50,861 bases of DNA, from contig CAMNHM010000003.1 in assembly GCA_946539475.1 (NCBI GenBank), positions 1 through 50,861 on the forward strand, read 5' to 3'. This DNA is from an uncultured Prevotellaceae bacterium (lineage in GTDB: Bacteria > Bacteroidota > Bacteroidia > Bacteroidales > Bacteroidaceae). Position numbers and translations under genes: made by a program. Below the pieces are notes generated by a model. It saw nothing but the letters and a program-made list of their open reading frames with translations. It had not been told where the DNA came from and ran no database searches. Below, one piece after another: positions 10,958 to 19,788 of the stretch; position 1 is the stretch's first letter; every line of letters begins with the position of its first letter.

Positions 10958-11551
10958 ATGACAGACGAAAAAGACTATAAAGAGGAAATGGAAGAAACGA
11001 CTGACACAATGGCAGAAGAGCAAGCTACTGACAATGTGGCAGAAGAGAATGGTGATGGTGACATACCCGTAGAAAACGACGCAGAGCAGGAGCCGGAGCA
11101 AGACCCACTGGAGGATGCACAGCAACAGATTGCCGACCTGAAGGACCGTTTGCTCAGGCAGGTGGCAGAGTTCGACAACTATCGCAAACGTACGATGAAG
11201 GAGCGTGCCGAGCTCATCCTCAATGGTGGCGAGAAGACCATCGTGGCACTGCTGCCTGTGCTCGACGATATGGAGCGCGCGCTGAAGAACGGCGAGAAGA
11301 CCGACGACCCGCAGGTGCTGCGTGAGGGAATGGAGCTCATCTATCACAAGATGATGAAGGTGCTTGAGGCACAGGGCGTAAGCGTCATTTCTACAGACGG
11401 CGCCAACTTCGACACCGACGTCCACGAGGCTGTAGCAATGGTACCTGGCATGGGCGACGACAAGAAAGGAAAGGTGATCGACTGCCTGGCAACAGGATAC
11501 AAGCTTAACGACAAAGTGATACGCCACGCGAAGGTGGCTGTTGGACAATAG
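10958..11551 (+). CDS. grpE: nucleotide exchange factor GrpE
   Basis: Co-chaperone that releases ADP from DnaK. The 197-residue protein has a long acidic N-terminal stretch rich in E, D and Q, then the coiled-coil helix (QQQIADLKDRLLRQVAEFDNYRKRT), a four-helix region and the C-terminal beta-wing (HEAVAMVPG, GYKLNDKVIRHAKVAV). These are the standard GrpE parts. It precedes dnaJ by 7 bases on the same strand; dnaK is not adjacent. The pair is divergent from lon, another protein-quality gene, across a 219-base spacer. Confidence 0.97.
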   Translation: MTDEKDYKEEMEETTDTMAEEQATDNVAEENGDGDIPVENDAEQEPEQDPLEDAQQQIADLKDRLLRQVAEFDNYRKRTMKERAELILNGGEKTIVALLPVLDDMERALKNGEKTDDPQVLREGMELIYHKMMKVLEAQGVSVISTDGANFDTDVHEAVAMVPGMGDDKKGKVIDCLATGYKLNDKVIRHAKVAVGQ

Positions 11552-11558
11552 AGACTAA

Positions 11559-12719
11559 ATGGCACAGAAGAGAGACTATTACGAGGTGCTCGGCGTCAGC
11601 AAGACGGCCTCCGAGGAAGAGATTAAAAAGGCCTATCGGCAGATAGCTATCAAGTACCATCCCGATCGGAATCCTGGCGACAAACAGGCAGAGGAGAAAT
11701 TCAAGGAGGCTGCTGAAGCCTACAACGTGCTCCACGACCCTCAGAAGCGCCAGCAGTACGACCAGTTTGGATTCGACTCGCCTTTCGGCTCCGGTGGAGG
11801 AGGCTTCAGCGGCGGTTTCAGCGGCGGCATGAACATGGACGACATCTTCTCGATGTTTGGTGACATTTTCGGAGGCCACGGCTTTGGAGGCTTCGGCTCG
11901 CGCTCGTCAGGACGACAGCAGCATAGGGGCAACGACCTCCGCCTGAAGGTCCGCCTGACGCTGGAGGAAATCAACCATGGCGTAACCAAGAAATTCAAAG
12001 TTCGCAAGGACGTGCCCTGCCAGCACTGTCACGGAACGGGTGCAGAAGACGGCAGCGGAACGGAGACCTGTCCTACATGTCACGGTCAGGGCTATACCAT
12101 CACCATGCAGAGGAGCATGTTCGGCATGATGCAGACACAGACCGTCTGTCCCACCTGTCAGGGTGAGGGCCAGGTCATCAAGAACAAGTGTCACGAATGT
12201 CATGGCTTGGGCATCGTAAAGGGCGAGGAGGTCGTCGAGATCAAAATTCCAGCAGGCGTAGCCGAGGGAATGGTGGTCAACGTCCCAGGCAAGGGTAACG
12301 CCGGAGCCCACAATGGCATCTCGGGCGACATTCAGGTGTTCATAGAGGAGGAACCGAACGACACCTTCGTGCGTGATGGCAACGACCTCATCTACAACCT
12401 GCTGCTCGACTTCCCGACGGCAGCCCTGGGAGGCGAGGTCGACATCCCTACCATCGATGGCAAGACCCTGAAGGTGAAGATCGACAGCGGCACACAGCCT
12501 GGCAAGACCATGCGACTCAGAGGCAAGGGTCTGCCCGCCGTGCAGGGCTATGGTCAAGGAACTGGCGACCTTGTGGTGAACATCAGTGTCTATGTGCCTA
12601 AGACGTTGTCGAGAGACGAGAGAAAGACACTGGAGGAGTTCAAGGACAGCGACAACTTCAAGGGCGATCGGCAGACGAAAGAAAGCATCTTCAGTCGCTT
12701 CAAGAACTACTTCAGCTAA
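11559..12719 (+). CDS. dnaJ: chaperone protein DnaJ
   Basis: Type I Hsp40 that delivers clients to DnaK and stimulates its ATPase. The J domain has HPD at residues 34-36. A Gly/Phe-rich segment follows ([13 protein letters not shown]). Four zinc-binding CxxCxGxG repeats come next ([32 protein letters not shown]), then the C-terminal client-binding beta domains. At 386 residues it is full length. It lies between grpE and folC with gaps of 7 and 5 bases, consistent with one transcript. Confidence 0.98.
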   Translation: MAQKRDYYEVLGVSKTASEEEIKKAYRQIAIKYHPDRNPGDKQAEEKFKEAAEAYNVLHDPQKRQQYDQFGFDSPFGSGGGGFSGGFSGGMNMDDIFSMFGDIFGGHGFGGFGSRSSGRQQHRGNDLRLKVRLTLEEINHGVTKKFKVRKDVPCQHCHGTGAEDGSGTETCPTCHGQGYTITMQRSMFGMMQTQTVCPTCQGEGQVIKNKCHECHGLGIVKGEEVVEIKIPAGVAEGMVVNVPGKGNAGAHNGISGDIQVFIEEEPNDTFVRDGNDLIYNLLLDFPTAALGGEVDIPTIDGKTLKVKIDSGTQPGKTMRLRGKGLPAVQGYGQGTGDLVVNISVYVPKTLSRDERKTLEEFKDSDNFKGDRQTKESIFSRFKNYFS

Positions 12720-12724
12720 GGATC

Positions 12725-14023
12725 ATGAAAGCAGCGACAGGCATGACCTATAAGGAAACTACCGACTATCTCTTTGCCAAGACGGCCAACTACGAGCATC
12801 AGGGAAAGGCTGGCTATAAGCCCGGACTTGCCAACATGTTCGAGCTGGACGAACATCTTGGACATCCTCATCGCAACTACCTTACCATACACGTCGCAGG
12901 AACTAACGGCAAGGGATCGGTATCGCATTCCTTGGCTGCCTTCATGCAGACGATGGGGATGAAGGTGGGACTCTACACATCGCCGCATCTGGTCGATTTC
13001 AGCGAGCGCATTCGTGTCAATGGCATCCCTGTCAGCGAAGATTATGTCGTCGCTTTCGTCGACCAGCACCGAGACATCATAGACCGTCTGCAACCATCTT
13101 TCTTTGAGATTACTACGGCTATGGCGTTCAAGTATTTCAGCGACCAGGAGGTCGACATAGCCATCGTGGAGGTGGGACTGGGCGGACGCCTCGATTCCAC
13201 CAATATCATTACTCCCATCCTGAGCGTCGTCACCAACATCTCACTCGACCACACCCAGTTGTTGGGAAACACGCTCCAAGAGATCGCACGCGAAAAAGCC
13301 GGTATCATGAAACCCGGCGTGCCGTGTGTCGTAGGAGAGTCATTGCCAGAGACGCGCCCTGTCTTCGAAGAAGTCGCTCGCCTTACACGTTCACCTTTAT
13401 ATTTTGCAGAGGACGAGCCACTGATCGTTGCCTCGGAGCCACTCAAGGGTAAACCGGGCAGGCACTACACCACCTGTCTGGGATTTGAATTCGACGGCGA
13501 CCTGCAAGGCGACTTCCAATCACACAATGTTAATACTGTATTGCGCGCCATCGATATCCTGGGATTGCCCAAATGGCAGTCGCTCGCGGGCAAGGCCCTT
13601 GGTCATGTCGCCAGCCTTACAGGATTGCGTGGACGCTGGCAGACCATACACCAACAGCCCACTGTAGTCTGCGACATCGGGCACAACCAAGGAGCGTGGC
13701 AACAGCTGGGCCCGCTGCTGCATAGCGTCAGATGCCGCCAGATGCACATCGTCTTCGGCATGCTTGCCGACAAGGATGTCAGCAGCGTGCTGAATATGTT
13801 GCCAAAGTCAGCATCCTACTATTTTACCAAGGCAGGCACCCATCGGGCCATGCCAGAGGCCCAGCTGGCGGCACTTGCAAGCAAGACGGGACTGAAGGGG
13901 AAGTGCTATCCTACTGTCAGAGAGGCCTATAATGCAGCGATGGAATCAGCAGAAAACGACGATTTCGTCTTCGTCGGAGGCAGCAACTATGTCGTTGCCG
14001 AAGTGCTGGAAACAGTCATTTAG
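12725..14023 (+). CDS. folC: bifunctional folylpolyglutamate synthase/dihydrofolate synthase
   Basis: Mur-ligase-like ATP enzyme that adds glutamate to dihydropteroate and to folates. It has the P-loop AGTNGKGS near 58-65, the family segment LYTSPHLVDFSERIRVNG, and VGLGGRLDSTNI. Its length of 432 residues is normal. The start could be the ATG at 12725 (MKAATGMTYKET) or the in-frame ATG at 12743 (MTYKET), which fits family N-termini better. AAGG stands a few bases before the first. It follows dnaJ by 5 bases and ends at a hairpin terminator. Confidence 0.94.
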   Translation: MKAATGMTYKETTDYLFAKTANYEHQGKAGYKPGLANMFELDEHLGHPHRNYLTIHVAGTNGKGSVSHSLAAFMQTMGMKVGLYTSPHLVDFSERIRVNGIPVSEDYVVAFVDQHRDIIDRLQPSFFEITTAMAFKYFSDQEVDIAIVEVGLGGRLDSTNIITPILSVVTNISLDHTQLLGNTLQEIAREKAGIMKPGVPCVVGESLPETRPVFEEVARLTRSPLYFAEDEPLIVASEPLKGKPGRHYTTCLGFEFDGDLQGDFQSHNVNTVLRAIDILGLPKWQSLAGKALGHVASLTGLRGRWQTIHQQPTVVCDIGHNQGAWQQLGPLLHSVRCRQMHIVFGMLADKDVSSVLNMLPKSASYYFTKAGTHRAMPEAQLAALASKTGLKGKCYPTVREAYNAAMESAENDDFVFVGGSNYVVAEVLETVI

Positions 14024-14045
14024 TTATCTTTAACACCATTTTTTT

Positions 14046-14075
14046 GCCGATATGCTTGCTCATGTCGGCTTTTTT
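14046..14075 (+). terminator. intrinsic terminator of the grpE-dnaJ-folC transcript
   Basis: The stem GCCGATATG / CATGTCGGC (one G.U pair) has a 6-base loop and is followed at once by six Ts (14070-14075). It lies about 20 bases after the folC stop. Confidence 0.8.
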
Positions 14076-14086
14076 GTGTATTTTTG
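14055..14086 (+). promoter_or_regulatory. putative galactose operon promoter
   Basis: TATTTTTG (14079-14086) matches the -7 consensus. CTTG (14055-14058), 20 bases upstream, is a three-of-four match to the -33 TTTG and lies in the loop of the folC terminator. The galM ATG follows 33 bases after the -7 box. Confidence 0.5.
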
Positions 14087-14118
14087 CCACACGATTGTAA
14101 CTAATAACCAATTTCAGT

Positions 14119-15210
14119 ATGGCAAACGTAACAGAAAATGCGAATCTCTGTGGTCTGAAGCGTGAAGACTTCCAGACCACTATCAATGGAAAGAAGACCG
14201 ACCTCTACATCCTGCGCAACCGCAAGGGCTACGAGGTGGCTATCACCAACTATGGCGGAGCAATCTGCTCGATTATGGTGCCCGACAAAGAGGGCAAAGT
14301 GGCAAACGTCATCCAGGGACACGACAACATCCAGTCGGTCATCAACTCCCCAGAGCCTTACCTGTCAACGCTGATCGGTCGCTTCGGCAACCGTATCTGC
14401 CGCGGTCAGTTCACACTCAACGGAAAGGATTACCAGCTGGCCATCAACAACGGTCCTAATGCGCTGCACGGCGGTCCTACCGGATTCCATGCCCGCGTCT
14501 GGGATGCCCGCCAGATGGGTCCCCGCTCATTGGCTCTTCATCGTGTAAGTAGCTATGGAGAAGAAGGTTTCACTGGAGAAGTTGACGTAACGGTTGAATT
14601 CACCTGGAGCGACGACAACGAGCTCGTCATCGAGTACCTGGCTTCCACCAACAAGAAGACCATTGTCAACCTCACCCACCATGCTTTCTTCTCGCTGGCA
14701 GGAACGGCCGATCCCACGCCCGTCATCAACGACCAGGTGATGGAGATGAACGCCGACTTCTACATCCCCATCGACGAGACCAGTATTCCTACCGGTGAGA
14801 TTCTGAAAGTTGAGGGTACGCCCTTTGACTTCCGTAAGCCGAAGCCCGTCGGACAGGACATCGATGCCGACTGTGAGCAGATCAAGAACGGTGCTGGCTA
14901 CGACCATTGCTTCGTCCTTAATAAGAAAGAGGAGGGCGAGCTGAGCTTTGCCGCACGCCTCTGCGAGCCGAAGAGCGGACGCACCCTGGAGGTCTACACC
15001 ACGGAACCTGGCGTTCAGGTCTACAGCGACAACTGGGCCGACGGATACAAGGGTGTCCACGGAGCAACCTTCGGACGACGCTCGGCTATCTGCTTCGAGT
15101 GTCAGCACTTCCCCGACAGTCCTAACCGTCCCTACTTCCCCAGTGTAGTGCTGAATCCCCACCACCGTTACAAGCAGAAGACCATCTACAAGTTCGGAAT
15201 AACAAAGTAA
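14119..15210 (+). CDS. galM: aldose 1-epimerase (galactose mutarotase)
   Basis: Interconverts alpha- and beta-anomers of galactose before phosphorylation. Family signatures include the N-terminal TNYGGAICSI, the FGNRI segment, the catalytic-histidine region NLTHHAFFSLAG, and the catalytic glutamate in the C-terminal CFECQHFPDSPN. At 363 residues it is a normal size, with no signal peptide. It is the first gene of a three-gene operon, followed after 25 bases by the permease and then galK, which supports galactose as the substrate. Confidence 0.95.
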   Translation: MANVTENANLCGLKREDFQTTINGKKTDLYILRNRKGYEVAITNYGGAICSIMVPDKEGKVANVIQGHDNIQSVINSPEPYLSTLIGRFGNRICRGQFTLNGKDYQLAINNGPNALHGGPTGFHARVWDARQMGPRSLALHRVSSYGEEGFTGEVDVTVEFTWSDDNELVIEYLASTNKKTIVNLTHHAFFSLAGTADPTPVINDQVMEMNADFYIPIDETSIPTGEILKVEGTPFDFRKPKPVGQDIDADCEQIKNGAGYDHCFVLNKKEEGELSFAARLCEPKSGRTLEVYTTEPGVQVYSDNWADGYKGVHGATFGRRSAICFECQHFPDSPNRPYFPSVVLNPHHRYKQKTIYKFGITK

Positions 15211-15235
15211 CAAACAAACCAACTAAACAAATCTT

Positions 15236-16513
15236 ATGACTGAAACAAAGAACAATAGCAAGCTGATTGCTATTATCACGATGTGCTTCATCTTCGCGAT
15301 GATCTCGTTCGTAACTAACATGGGTGCTCCCTTTGGCAACATCTGGGGTTTCACTTATCCGTTTGCCAAGGCGTGGGGTAACCTGATGAACTTCACGGCA
15401 TATCTATTCATGGGTATTCCTGCCGGTAAGATGCTCATCAAGTATGGTTATAAGAAAACCGCCCTCATAGCCCTTATCGTCGGTATCGTGGGCCTGGCTC
15501 TGCAGTATCTGTCGAGCATCGCTGGCGAGGGAACATATGTCTTCACCTACGACAACATTCCCGTTGCCCTGAACCTGATCATCTACCTGCTCGGCGCATT
15601 CATTTGCGGCTTCTGCGTCTGCATGCTGAACACGGTTGTGAACCCCATGCTGAACCTCCTCGGAGGCGGTGGCAACAAGGGTAACCAGTACATCCAGATT
15701 GGTGGCACGATGAACTCGCTGACCGCCACGCTCACCCCGCTGCTCACCGGTCTGCTCGTAGGCACCGTGACAGCCGAGACCAGCATGAGCAACGTCGCTC
15801 CCCTGCTGTTCATCGGTATGGCAGTCTTCGCCATCTCCTATGTGATCATCAGCCGCGTGCAGATTCCGGAGCCTACACTGGGCAAGGAGCAGCCGAAGTT
15901 CGAGCGCAGCCCGCTGGCTTTCCGCCATTGCCTGCTGGGTGTGATCGCTATTTTCTTCTATGTGGGTGTGGAGATTGGTATTCCCATGGAGCTCAACTTC
16001 TACATCACCGACCTCGGCTTCGAGGGATCGGCAGCCATCGGTGGCACACTGGCCGCCAGCTACTGGCTGATGATGCTTGTTGGACGTGCATCGTCGAGCG
16101 TCCTGTCGGGCAAAGTGAGCACCTCGCTACAGATGACCGTCGTCTCGAGCGTCGCCATCGGACTGCTGCTCATTGCCATCTTCCTGCCTGAGAGCGTCAC
16201 CTTCAGCTTCAACGGTCACGACGTGCCCATGAAAGCTATCTTCATCGCTCTCTGCGGACTCTGCACAAGCATCATGTGGGGCGGTATCTTCAACCTCTCA
16301 GTCGAAGGTCTTGGCAAGTACACCGAGGCTGCCTCGGGCATCTTCATGACGATGGTCGTCGGCGGAGGTATCATGCCTCTCATCCAGGAAGCCATTGCCA
16401 AGAGCGCCGGTCCGATCGCCTCCTATTGGCTTATCATCGCAATGCTGGCCTACATCCTCTTCTACAGCACTGTTGGCTGCAAGAACGTGAATAAGGATAT
16501 TAAAGTCGACTAA
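15236..16513 (+). CDS. MFS sugar permease (glucose/galactose:proton symporter, FucP-like)
   Basis: Inner-membrane transporter of 425 residues with about twelve hydrophobic spans. It has the N-terminal pattern of Bacteroidota sugar/proton symporters of the FucP/GluP group (a first span followed by FTYPFAKAWGNLMNFTAYLFMGIPAGKML, and a KYGYKKTAL loop). It lies between galM and galK with gaps of 25 and 29 bases. Galactose, perhaps also glucose, is therefore the likely cargo; this is inferred from the operon, not from a specificity motif. Confidence 0.9.
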   Translation: MTETKNNSKLIAIITMCFIFAMISFVTNMGAPFGNIWGFTYPFAKAWGNLMNFTAYLFMGIPAGKMLIKYGYKKTALIALIVGIVGLALQYLSSIAGEGTYVFTYDNIPVALNLIIYLLGAFICGFCVCMLNTVVNPMLNLLGGGGNKGNQYIQIGGTMNSLTATLTPLLTGLLVGTVTAETSMSNVAPLLFIGMAVFAISYVIISRVQIPEPTLGKEQPKFERSPLAFRHCLLGVIAIFFYVGVEIGIPMELNFYITDLGFEGSAAIGGTLAASYWLMMLVGRASSSVLSGKVSTSLQMTVVSSVAIGLLLIAIFLPESVTFSFNGHDVPMKAIFIALCGLCTSIMWGGIFNLSVEGLGKYTEAASGIFMTMVVGGGIMPLIQEAIAKSAGPIASYWLIIAMLAYILFYSTVGCKNVNKDIKVD

Positions 16514-16542
16514 TAACAAACTATCAACAAAACCCAAAACAA

Positions 16543-17709
16543 ATGTTAGACATTGAATTTGTAAGAAGCCGCTTTGTCAAGCACTTCGACGGAAAGACGG
16601 GCAACGTCTATACCTCGCCCGGACGTATTAACCTCATCGGTGAGCACACCGACTACAACGGGGGCTTCGTGTTCCCCGGAGCTGTCGACAAGGGTATCGT
16701 CGCCGAGATGCGTGCCAACGGCACCGACGACACCGTCATGGCCTATGCCATCGACCTGAAGGACCGCGTCGACTTCCATCTCAACGATCCCGCAGGCCCC
16801 CGTGCCTCCTGGGCCCGCTACATCTATGGTATCTCCAAGGAGATGCAGAAGCTGGGCGTGCCTGTGAAGGGATTCAACATCGCCTTTGCTGGCGACGTGC
16901 CCCTCGGAGCCGGTATGTCGTCGTCGGCAGCTATGGAAAGCTGTTTCGCCTGTGGCCTGAACGACATCTTCGGCGAGAACAAGGTTGAGAAATGGGACAT
17001 TGTGCTTGCCGGACAGGCTACTGAGCACAACTACTGCGGTGTCAACTGCGGTATCATGGACCAGTTCGCCAGCGTCTTCGGTAAGGAAGGTTGCCTGATG
17101 CGCCTCGATTGCCGCTCACGCGAGTTCGAGTACTTCCCCTTCAAGCCCGTCGGCTACCGCTTGGTACTGCTCGACTCAGTGGTGAAGCACGAGCTGGCAG
17201 GATCGCCTTATAACGATCGTCGCAACTCCTGCGAGAACGTTGTGAAGCACATCGCTGCTAAGCATCCCGAGGGCAAGTTCGAGACACTGCGCGACTGCAC
17301 CTGGGAGCAGCTCGAGGAGGTCCGCGCCGAGGTAGGTGAAGAGGACTACACCCGCGCACACTTCGTACTGGGCGAGAAAGACCGCGTACTCGCTGTCTGC
17401 GACGCCCTGACTGCTGGCGACTACGAGACCGTCGGTAAGAAGATGTACGAGACCCACTACGGACTGTCGAAGGAGTACGAGGTCAGCTGCGAGGAGCTCG
17501 ACTACCTGAACGATATCGCCAAGGAGAATGGCGTCACGGGCAGCCGCATCATGGGCGGTGGCTTCGGTGGCTGCACCATCAACCTGGTGAAGGACGAGCT
17601 CTACGACAAGTTCATTGCCGATGCTAAGCAGAAGTTTGCTGCCAAGTACGGTCATGAGCCGAAGGTCTACGACGTCGTCATCAGCGACGGCTCGCGCCGA
17701 CTCTGCTAA
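16543..17709 (+). CDS. galK: galactokinase
   Basis: GHMP-family kinase that makes galactose-1-phosphate, the first committed Leloir step. Signatures: the galactokinase box GRINLIGEHTDYNGG, the ATP loop PLGAGMSSSAA, and the C-terminal GGGFGGCTINL. The length of 388 residues is standard. It is the last gene of the galM-permease-galK operon, ending in a long-stem terminator. galT and galE are not in the window. Confidence 0.98.
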   Translation: MLDIEFVRSRFVKHFDGKTGNVYTSPGRINLIGEHTDYNGGFVFPGAVDKGIVAEMRANGTDDTVMAYAIDLKDRVDFHLNDPAGPRASWARYIYGISKEMQKLGVPVKGFNIAFAGDVPLGAGMSSSAAMESCFACGLNDIFGENKVEKWDIVLAGQATEHNYCGVNCGIMDQFASVFGKEGCLMRLDCRSREFEYFPFKPVGYRLVLLDSVVKHELAGSPYNDRRNSCENVVKHIAAKHPEGKFETLRDCTWEQLEEVRAEVGEEDYTRAHFVLGEKDRVLAVCDALTAGDYETVGKKMYETHYGLSKEYEVSCEELDYLNDIAKENGVTGSRIMGGGFGGCTINLVKDELYDKFIADAKQKFAAKYGHEPKVYDVVISDGSRRLC

Positions 17710-17721
17710 CATTTAAATTAC

Positions 17722-17802
17722 AAGACAACCTGAACAACTACGGCAACTTTTCTGTAATGCCTATTGCGGATGATGTTGTCACAGTTGTTGAGGTTGTCTT
17801 TT
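17722..17802 (+). terminator. galK terminator with a long stem and large loop
   Basis: The arms AAGACAACCTGAACAAC (17722-17738) and GTTGTTGAGGTTGTCTT (17784-17800) pair over 17 bases with one mismatch. A T-run follows. The 45-base loop is unusually large for an intrinsic terminator. Confidence 0.7.
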
Positions 17803-17818
17803 TCTAAAAGAGGAGATC

Positions 17819-18265
17819 ATGTTCCAAATCGACCGTTCATACATAGAAAACGTAAACCTCGTGTCGCTCCAGAGCCGTATCTGGGACATCCGCACCGACA
17901 ATCAGAACGACCCTACCCTGCCACGTATCGAAAACTACGGCATCACCGAGGAGTCCTTCGAGGACTATCTGGAGAAGAAACAAAAGTTCGAGGATTTCAA
18001 GGACACCTGGCATAGCCGTCGTCTGCTCATCCTCGGCACTATCTTCCTGCTGACCGTTGCCGGCTTCAGCCTCTTTGCCCACAAGCCGTTGTCGGAGGCG
18101 TGGGAGGCATATGCCGCTGCATTCCTGCTCTGTATGCTCGCCTACACCATCTACCTGAGCATAGAAGCCTATCGTGGTCGACAGTTCCGCAACAATCCCT
18201 ACGAGACTTTCATCAAGGCTCTACTCTTCTGGGACGAGAACAGAGAGATGAGAGATAAGAGTTGA
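17819..18265 (+). CDS. small membrane protein of unknown function
   Basis: A 148-residue protein I do not recognise. Residues 1-65 are soluble and acidic. Two membrane spans follow at about 69-87 and 98-117, and a short basic and aromatic tail ends it. The ATG at 17819 is preceded by AGAGGAGA, a clear Shine-Dalgarno site that is unusual in this phylum. It follows the galK terminator. Its last codons and stop lie inside a heptanucleotide repeat that also contains the start of the next gene, so the exact C-terminus may vary with repeat length. Confidence 0.75.
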   Translation: MFQIDRSYIENVNLVSLQSRIWDIRTDNQNDPTLPRIENYGITEESFEDYLEKKQKFEDFKDTWHSRRLLILGTIFLLTVAGFSLFAHKPLSEAWEAYAAAFLLCMLAYTIYLSIEAYRGRQFRNNPYETFIKALLFWDENREMRDKS

Positions 18266-18301
18266 GAGATGAGAGATGAGAGTTGAGAGATGAGAGATGA
18301 G
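18243..18301 (+). repeat. heptanucleotide tandem repeat joining two genes
   Basis: About eight heptamers (GAGAGAT, GAGAGAT, AAGAGTT or GAGAGTT in rotation, a 21-bp higher-order unit) run from 18243 to 18298. The stop codon of the small membrane protein (18263-18265) and the ATG of the lysozyme lipoprotein (18297-18299) are both made of repeat sequence. Confidence 0.93.
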
Positions 18302-19592
18302 GGGCTTTCTGACTATAATGCTCCTTGCGGCTCTCTGCAGTTGTTCGGGCGAGGACGACCATCCCCTGCCCTACCTGCCTGCCGAGCCTGCGACCGCTTC
18401 GTTCGAACGGCCTGCTACGGTTGTGCCCACCGAGCGCCAGCAACAGATCGATGCCGAGATACGCTACTATCTAGAACGCCATAACCCGCTCGACGAAGGC
18501 TTCGACATCGTAGTGCGATATGCTGAAGAAGGAGACTCCACGATGGCTGTCTATCTTCCGAAAGGACGACTGACACTCGCAAACATGCTCAACCGCCATC
18601 AGGGGAAGAGCATCATGAAAGATGCCCGCGGACGACTCATCATCGGTCGCTTCCAAGCCGATACCCTCGTCAGCGGACTACGCATCGACAGTCTTGGATT
18701 CTACGCCGGACAGATGAACCGTAGAGGCGAGGCATGGGGGCACGGCTCCTACCGCTCAGCACAAGGCGACTACTATGAAGGGCATTGGGAGCACGACCAG
18801 CGCGAGGGCTTCGGACTGAGCATCGGACCAGACCACCTGAAGGTCGGTTCGTGGCTGCGCGACGACTTTCGGGGCGAGCACATGACCTATCATACCGACC
18901 GCATCTATGGTATCGACATCTCACGCTACCAACACGAAAAAGGGCGCAGGAAGTTCCCAATCAACTGGAACCGAATGCGCATCACTAGTCTCGGACGACG
19001 TATCAGCCATGAGCGTGTCTACGACCGGCTTGACTATCCCATCACCTTCGCCTATATCAAGTCGACCGAAGGCACAACCATCGAGAACAAGTACTTCAAT
19101 GCCGACTACATCAGCGCACGACACCACGGCCTACACGTCGGAGCGTACCACTTTCTTTCCACCCGCACACCTGCCGACGACCAGGCACGCCACTTCCTCA
19201 GCAATACTCGCTTCAATCGAGGCGACCTGCCACCCATGCTCGACGTGGAACCTAGCGACAAGATGATCGAAGAGATGGGCGGAGCGCTCGCACTCTTCGA
19301 GAGCATACGCCAATGGCTCGACATCGTCGAGAAAGCCACCAGCACCCGTCCCCTGCTCTACATCAACCAGCGTTTTGCCAACAAGTACCTGCCCCTCGCA
19401 CCTGACCTTAAAGCTGGCTACCATTTCTGGATAGCACGTTACGGCGAGTATAAGCCCGACATACATCTCGACATCTGGCAGCTCTCAGCCGACGGACGTG
19501 TTACGGGCATCACACCCGAGGTCGACCTCAACGTCTTCAACGGCTATCAAGGCCAATGGGACGAATTCCTGCGCACACAGACAATCCCCTGA
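18297..19592 (+). CDS. MORN-repeat lipoprotein with C-terminal GH25 lysozyme domain
   Basis: Predicted envelope lipoprotein of 431 residues. The signal peptide MRGFLTIMLLAALCSC gives a lipobox LCSC with C16. A domain of unknown type follows (about 45-130). MORN-like repeats come next (about 136-198; GDYYEGHWEHDQREGFG). The GH25 muramidase domain runs from about 204: YGIDISRYQ with D207, FAYIKSTEGT, GAYHF, the DVE pair D316/E318 in PPMLDVEP, and FWIARYG. GH25 enzymes cleave peptidoglycan between MurNAc and GlcNAc. The start ATG lies in the heptamer repeat; no other ATG in frame gives a longer signal peptide. Substrate could be self or foreign peptidoglycan. Confidence 0.85.
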   Translation: MRGFLTIMLLAALCSCSGEDDHPLPYLPAEPATASFERPATVVPTERQQQIDAEIRYYLERHNPLDEGFDIVVRYAEEGDSTMAVYLPKGRLTLANMLNRHQGKSIMKDARGRLIIGRFQADTLVSGLRIDSLGFYAGQMNRRGEAWGHGSYRSAQGDYYEGHWEHDQREGFGLSIGPDHLKVGSWLRDDFRGEHMTYHTDRIYGIDISRYQHEKGRRKFPINWNRMRITSLGRRISHERVYDRLDYPITFAYIKSTEGTTIENKYFNADYISARHHGLHVGAYHFLSTRTPADDQARHFLSNTRFNRGDLPPMLDVEPSDKMIEEMGGALALFESIRQWLDIVEKATSTRPLLYINQRFANKYLPLAPDLKAGYHFWIARYGEYKPDIHLDIWQLSADGRVTGITPEVDLNVFNGYQGQWDEFLRTQTIP

Positions 19593-19600
19593 CCTTCCTC

Positions 19601-19691
19601 TTTCCACTTTCCACTTTCCTCTTTCCACTTTCCTCTTTCAACTTTCCTCTTTCCACTTTCCACTTTCCACATTCCACTTTCCTCTTTCCAT
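19601..19691 (+). repeat. heptanucleotide tandem repeat (TTTCCAC/TTTCCTC), 13 units
   Basis: Thirteen consecutive heptamers, mostly TTTCCAC or TTTCCTC with single-base variants (TTTCAAC, ATTCCAC), fill the space from just after the lysozyme stop to 17 bases before the serC promoter. It is pyrimidine-only apart from the A, and non-coding. Confidence 0.95.
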
Positions 19692-19707
19692 TTTGTACGC
19701 ATAAAAT

Positions 19708-19738
19708 TTTGCGCTTTCGGCTTTTTTGCGTACCTTTG
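19708..19738 (+). promoter_or_regulatory. putative serC-serA promoter
   Basis: TTTG (19708-19711), a 19-base spacer and TACCTTTG (19731-19738) match the Bacteroidota consensus exactly. The element lies about 50 bases before the serC ATG. Confidence 0.75.
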
Positions 19739-19788
19739 CACCATATTTAAGAATAAGGATATCCAAACTTAATAAACATTCAAGTATT

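Noticed and set aside
19726..19788. Upstream start for serC
   Set aside because: The ATG at 19726 precedes the -7 box (19731-19738), and the added residues do not fit the family N-terminus.
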